A stretch of DNA of 6,244 nucleotides from Methanoperedens sp049303315. GTDB taxonomy: Archaea; Halobacteriota; Methanosarcinia; Methanosarcinales; Methanoperedenaceae. Location: contig JBAQMZ010000024.1 of the NCBI GenBank assembly GCA_049303315.1, positions 1-6,244 of the forward strand, written 5' to 3'. Under the pieces are notes generated by a model. The model did no database searches, was not told where the DNA came from, and saw nothing but the letters and a program-made list of their open reading frames with translations. Numbering within the stretch: the first letter of the stretch is position 1; the number at the start of each line of letters is the position of its first letter. A program made the position numbers and the translations under genes. Shown here piece after piece: positions 5,390 to 6,244 of this stretch.

Positions 5390-6010
5390 ATGATGACTTT
5401 ATTAGTTTTTCTTGTTCTCATTTTTGGGTTATTTGGAGTCTTTTCAGCTCAATATATAATACAGTATAGAGAAGCATATTACATCTGGACTAAAGAAATT
5501 CCCTTTAAAAATAACATAGACCTTGATAATTCTAAGAAAAGAGAATTGTGCAGTAAGATTGAATCTTATTCAAGAGAGATATGTGAACTCGCTAATATGA
5601 TTATATTGCTTTTTATTTTGTTATGTATTACTGTTCTCACAATATTGTATACAATTGAAAAAAATATACCTTATATTAGTGATGTTCTGCAACTTAATAT
5701 AATTCGTGCCTCAGAGTTTCTCACTTTTTTGCTATTCATTTCAATATTTGTGATACTTCATTTAATGAAAATAAGTTTGTGGAGTCCCAAATCTATGACT
5801 AGTGCAATTGATGAAAAAATATTCGATGTTTGGTTTAAGTTAGAATGCCATGAATGCAAAAAAGACGATTATAAAAAAAATAAAGAACCTAAGAGACTTT
5901 ATGAAATTACAGCTGAAAAGCTGGACAACAATGAAATTGAACCTTCACAAGAATTGACCGAACTAGTGAAAACACTTCGTAAAAATATAAAAGTGAATAC
6001 TCAAGCATAA
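5390..6010 (+). CDS. Hypothetical 206-aa membrane protein with charged C-terminal domain
   Basis: Not recognised. Three hydrophobic helices are predicted at about 3-25, 67-89 and 104-126. The 26-66 segment between the first two is polar and the C-terminal part (131-206) is soluble, rich in Lys and Glu, and probably helical. A C153-H-E-C156 pair just after the third helix could bind a metal, but a single pair is weak evidence. The first helix has no clear signal cleavage site and may be a retained anchor. Start: two adjacent ATGs at 5390 and 5393, neither with a ribosome site, so the exact start is uncertain by one codon. Composition is very AT-rich (12 G+C in the 60 bases 5641-5700). The preceding micro-ORF and TATA pair may belong with it. 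It shares size class and three-helix layout with the 125-aa membrane protein, but I see no sequence similarity. Confidence 0.75.
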   Translation: MMTLLVFLVLIFGLFGVFSAQYIIQYREAYYIWTKEIPFKNNIDLDNSKKRELCSKIESYSREICELANMIILLFILLCITVLTILYTIEKNIPYISDVLQLNIIRASEFLTFLLFISIFVILHLMKISLWSPKSMTSAIDEKIFDVWFKLECHECKKDDYKKNKEPKRLYEITAEKLDNNEIEPSQELTELVKTLRKNIKVNTQA

Positions 6011-6012
6011 GA

Positions 6013-6033
6013 CTAATATTAATTAGATTTTTT
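6013..6033 (+). terminator. Terminator after the 206-aa membrane gene
   Basis: CTAAT (6013-6017) and ATTAG (6022-6026) pair around a 4-nt loop, followed after one base by six Ts (6028-6033). It begins two bases after the stop codon. The stem is AT-rich and weak, but the T-tract alone would suit archaeal termination. Confidence 0.5.
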
Positions 6034-6149
6034 CCTTAAAATTTAAAATAAATATACAATTAGACGACCAAACAATCCAAAAATGTTTGATTCTCTATGA
6101 ATCTCTTGAAATCTGAAACCCAACTTTGACAGTTAAATAAAATAAGTGC
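6034..6149. other. AT-rich non-coding stretch
   Basis: No open frame of note, no tRNA-like fold and no repeated unit is visible between the terminator and the hairpin at 6150. It is probably the upstream region of the edge ORF, or the outer part of a mobile element whose body lies beyond the window. Confidence 0.4.
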
Positions 6150-6194
6150 CCTTAGCATGTTTGTTGATTTTCCATGAAACAAACAAAACTAAGG
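6150..6194 (+). repeat. Inverted repeat spanning the start of the edge ORF
   Basis: The left arm (6150-6165, beginning CCTTAG with TGTTTGTT) pairs with the right arm (6178-6194, AACAAACA and CTAAGG) except for one bulge and a mismatched patch, giving about 14 base pairs and a 12-nt loop (6166-6177). The ATG of the edge ORF (6174-6176) lies in that loop. The RNA form could control initiation. Such start-region hairpins are known in some insertion sequences, but element identity is not shown here. Confidence 0.5.
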
Positions 6195-6244
6195 ACAGAT
6201 GAAATTATCCCGAATGATAATATATGCTTTCCCATAGGCACGAT
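6174..6244 (+). CDS. Possible 5' end of a gene cut by the window edge
   Basis: An ATG-started frame stays open to the edge for 23 codons, beginning MKQTKLRTDEIIPNDN and continuing ICFPIGT. The composition looks protein-like (a mixed polar start, then a proline-containing hydrophobic stretch) and contrasts with the stop-rich surroundings. There is no Shine-Dalgarno site. The start lies in the loop of an inverted repeat. The hairpin and the AT-rich flank make an insertion-sequence transposase a reasonable guess, but only 23 residues are visible and no catalytic motif can be judged. Confidence 0.4.
   Translation, partial: MKQTKLRTDEIIPNDNICFPIGT

Noticed and set aside
6199..6237. Twelve-codon frame starting at 6199 after AAGGACAG, which looks like a ribosome site
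   Set aside because: It stops at TAG after 12 codons, and the overlapping frame from 6174 stays open and looks more protein-like. Reading TAG as pyrrolysine cannot be supported from this fragment.

Overview
The window reads as a chromosomal piece of a euryarchaeon, most likely a methanogen or methanotroph relative (Methanosarcinales-like). This is an inference. It rests on archaeal-type TATA boxes, Shine-Dalgarno sites in front of some genes, an archaeal/fungal-class aspartate-semialdehyde dehydrogenase, a stand-alone 2[4Fe-4S] ferredoxin and a 445-residue AIR-synthase-related protein. No rRNA, tRNA, CRISPR array or complete insertion sequence is visible.

Layout. Positions 1-168 are intergenic and hold a long palindrome built from 9-bp tandem units (24-90) and a T-rich terminator for the leftward genes. 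On the minus strand a small ferredoxin (1423-1247) is followed 49 bp later by asd (1197-169); they probably form one transcript. A 194-bp divergent intergenic region (1424-1617) with several TATA-like boxes and a perfect hairpin separates them from a plus-strand PLP aminotransferase (1618-2763). Next come a 29-codon small ORF of uncertain reality and an AT-rich gene for a 125-aa three-helix membrane protein (2863-3240). hisH (3254-3865) follows and overlaps by 11 nt a PurM/SelD/HypE-superfamily gene (3855-5192). After that comes AT-rich DNA: two identical TATA boxes, a 28-codon single-helix micro-ORF (5258-5344), a 206-aa membrane protein (5390-6010), a short hairpin/T-run terminator, and the first 23 codons of a possible gene that runs off the right edge at 6174.

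Function. The recognisable genes are amino-acid metabolism: Asd makes aspartate semialdehyde (Lys/Thr/Met branch), the aminotransferase acts on amino or keto acids, and HisH feeds ammonia to HisF in histidine synthesis, which releases AICAR to the purine pathway. The AIR-synthase-like protein is an ATP-using enzyme of unknown substrate, translationally coupled to hisH. The membrane proteins and micro-ORFs are unrecognised, much richer in A+T than the enzyme genes (12 to 20 G+C per 60 in sampled lines, against 43 per 60 inside the AIR-synthase-like gene), and are the accessory-looking part of the window. I do not see a clearly new multi-gene system. The best leads are the AT-rich membrane genes with their micro-ORFs, the tandem-unit palindrome, and the hairpin whose loop carries the start codon of the edge ORF.
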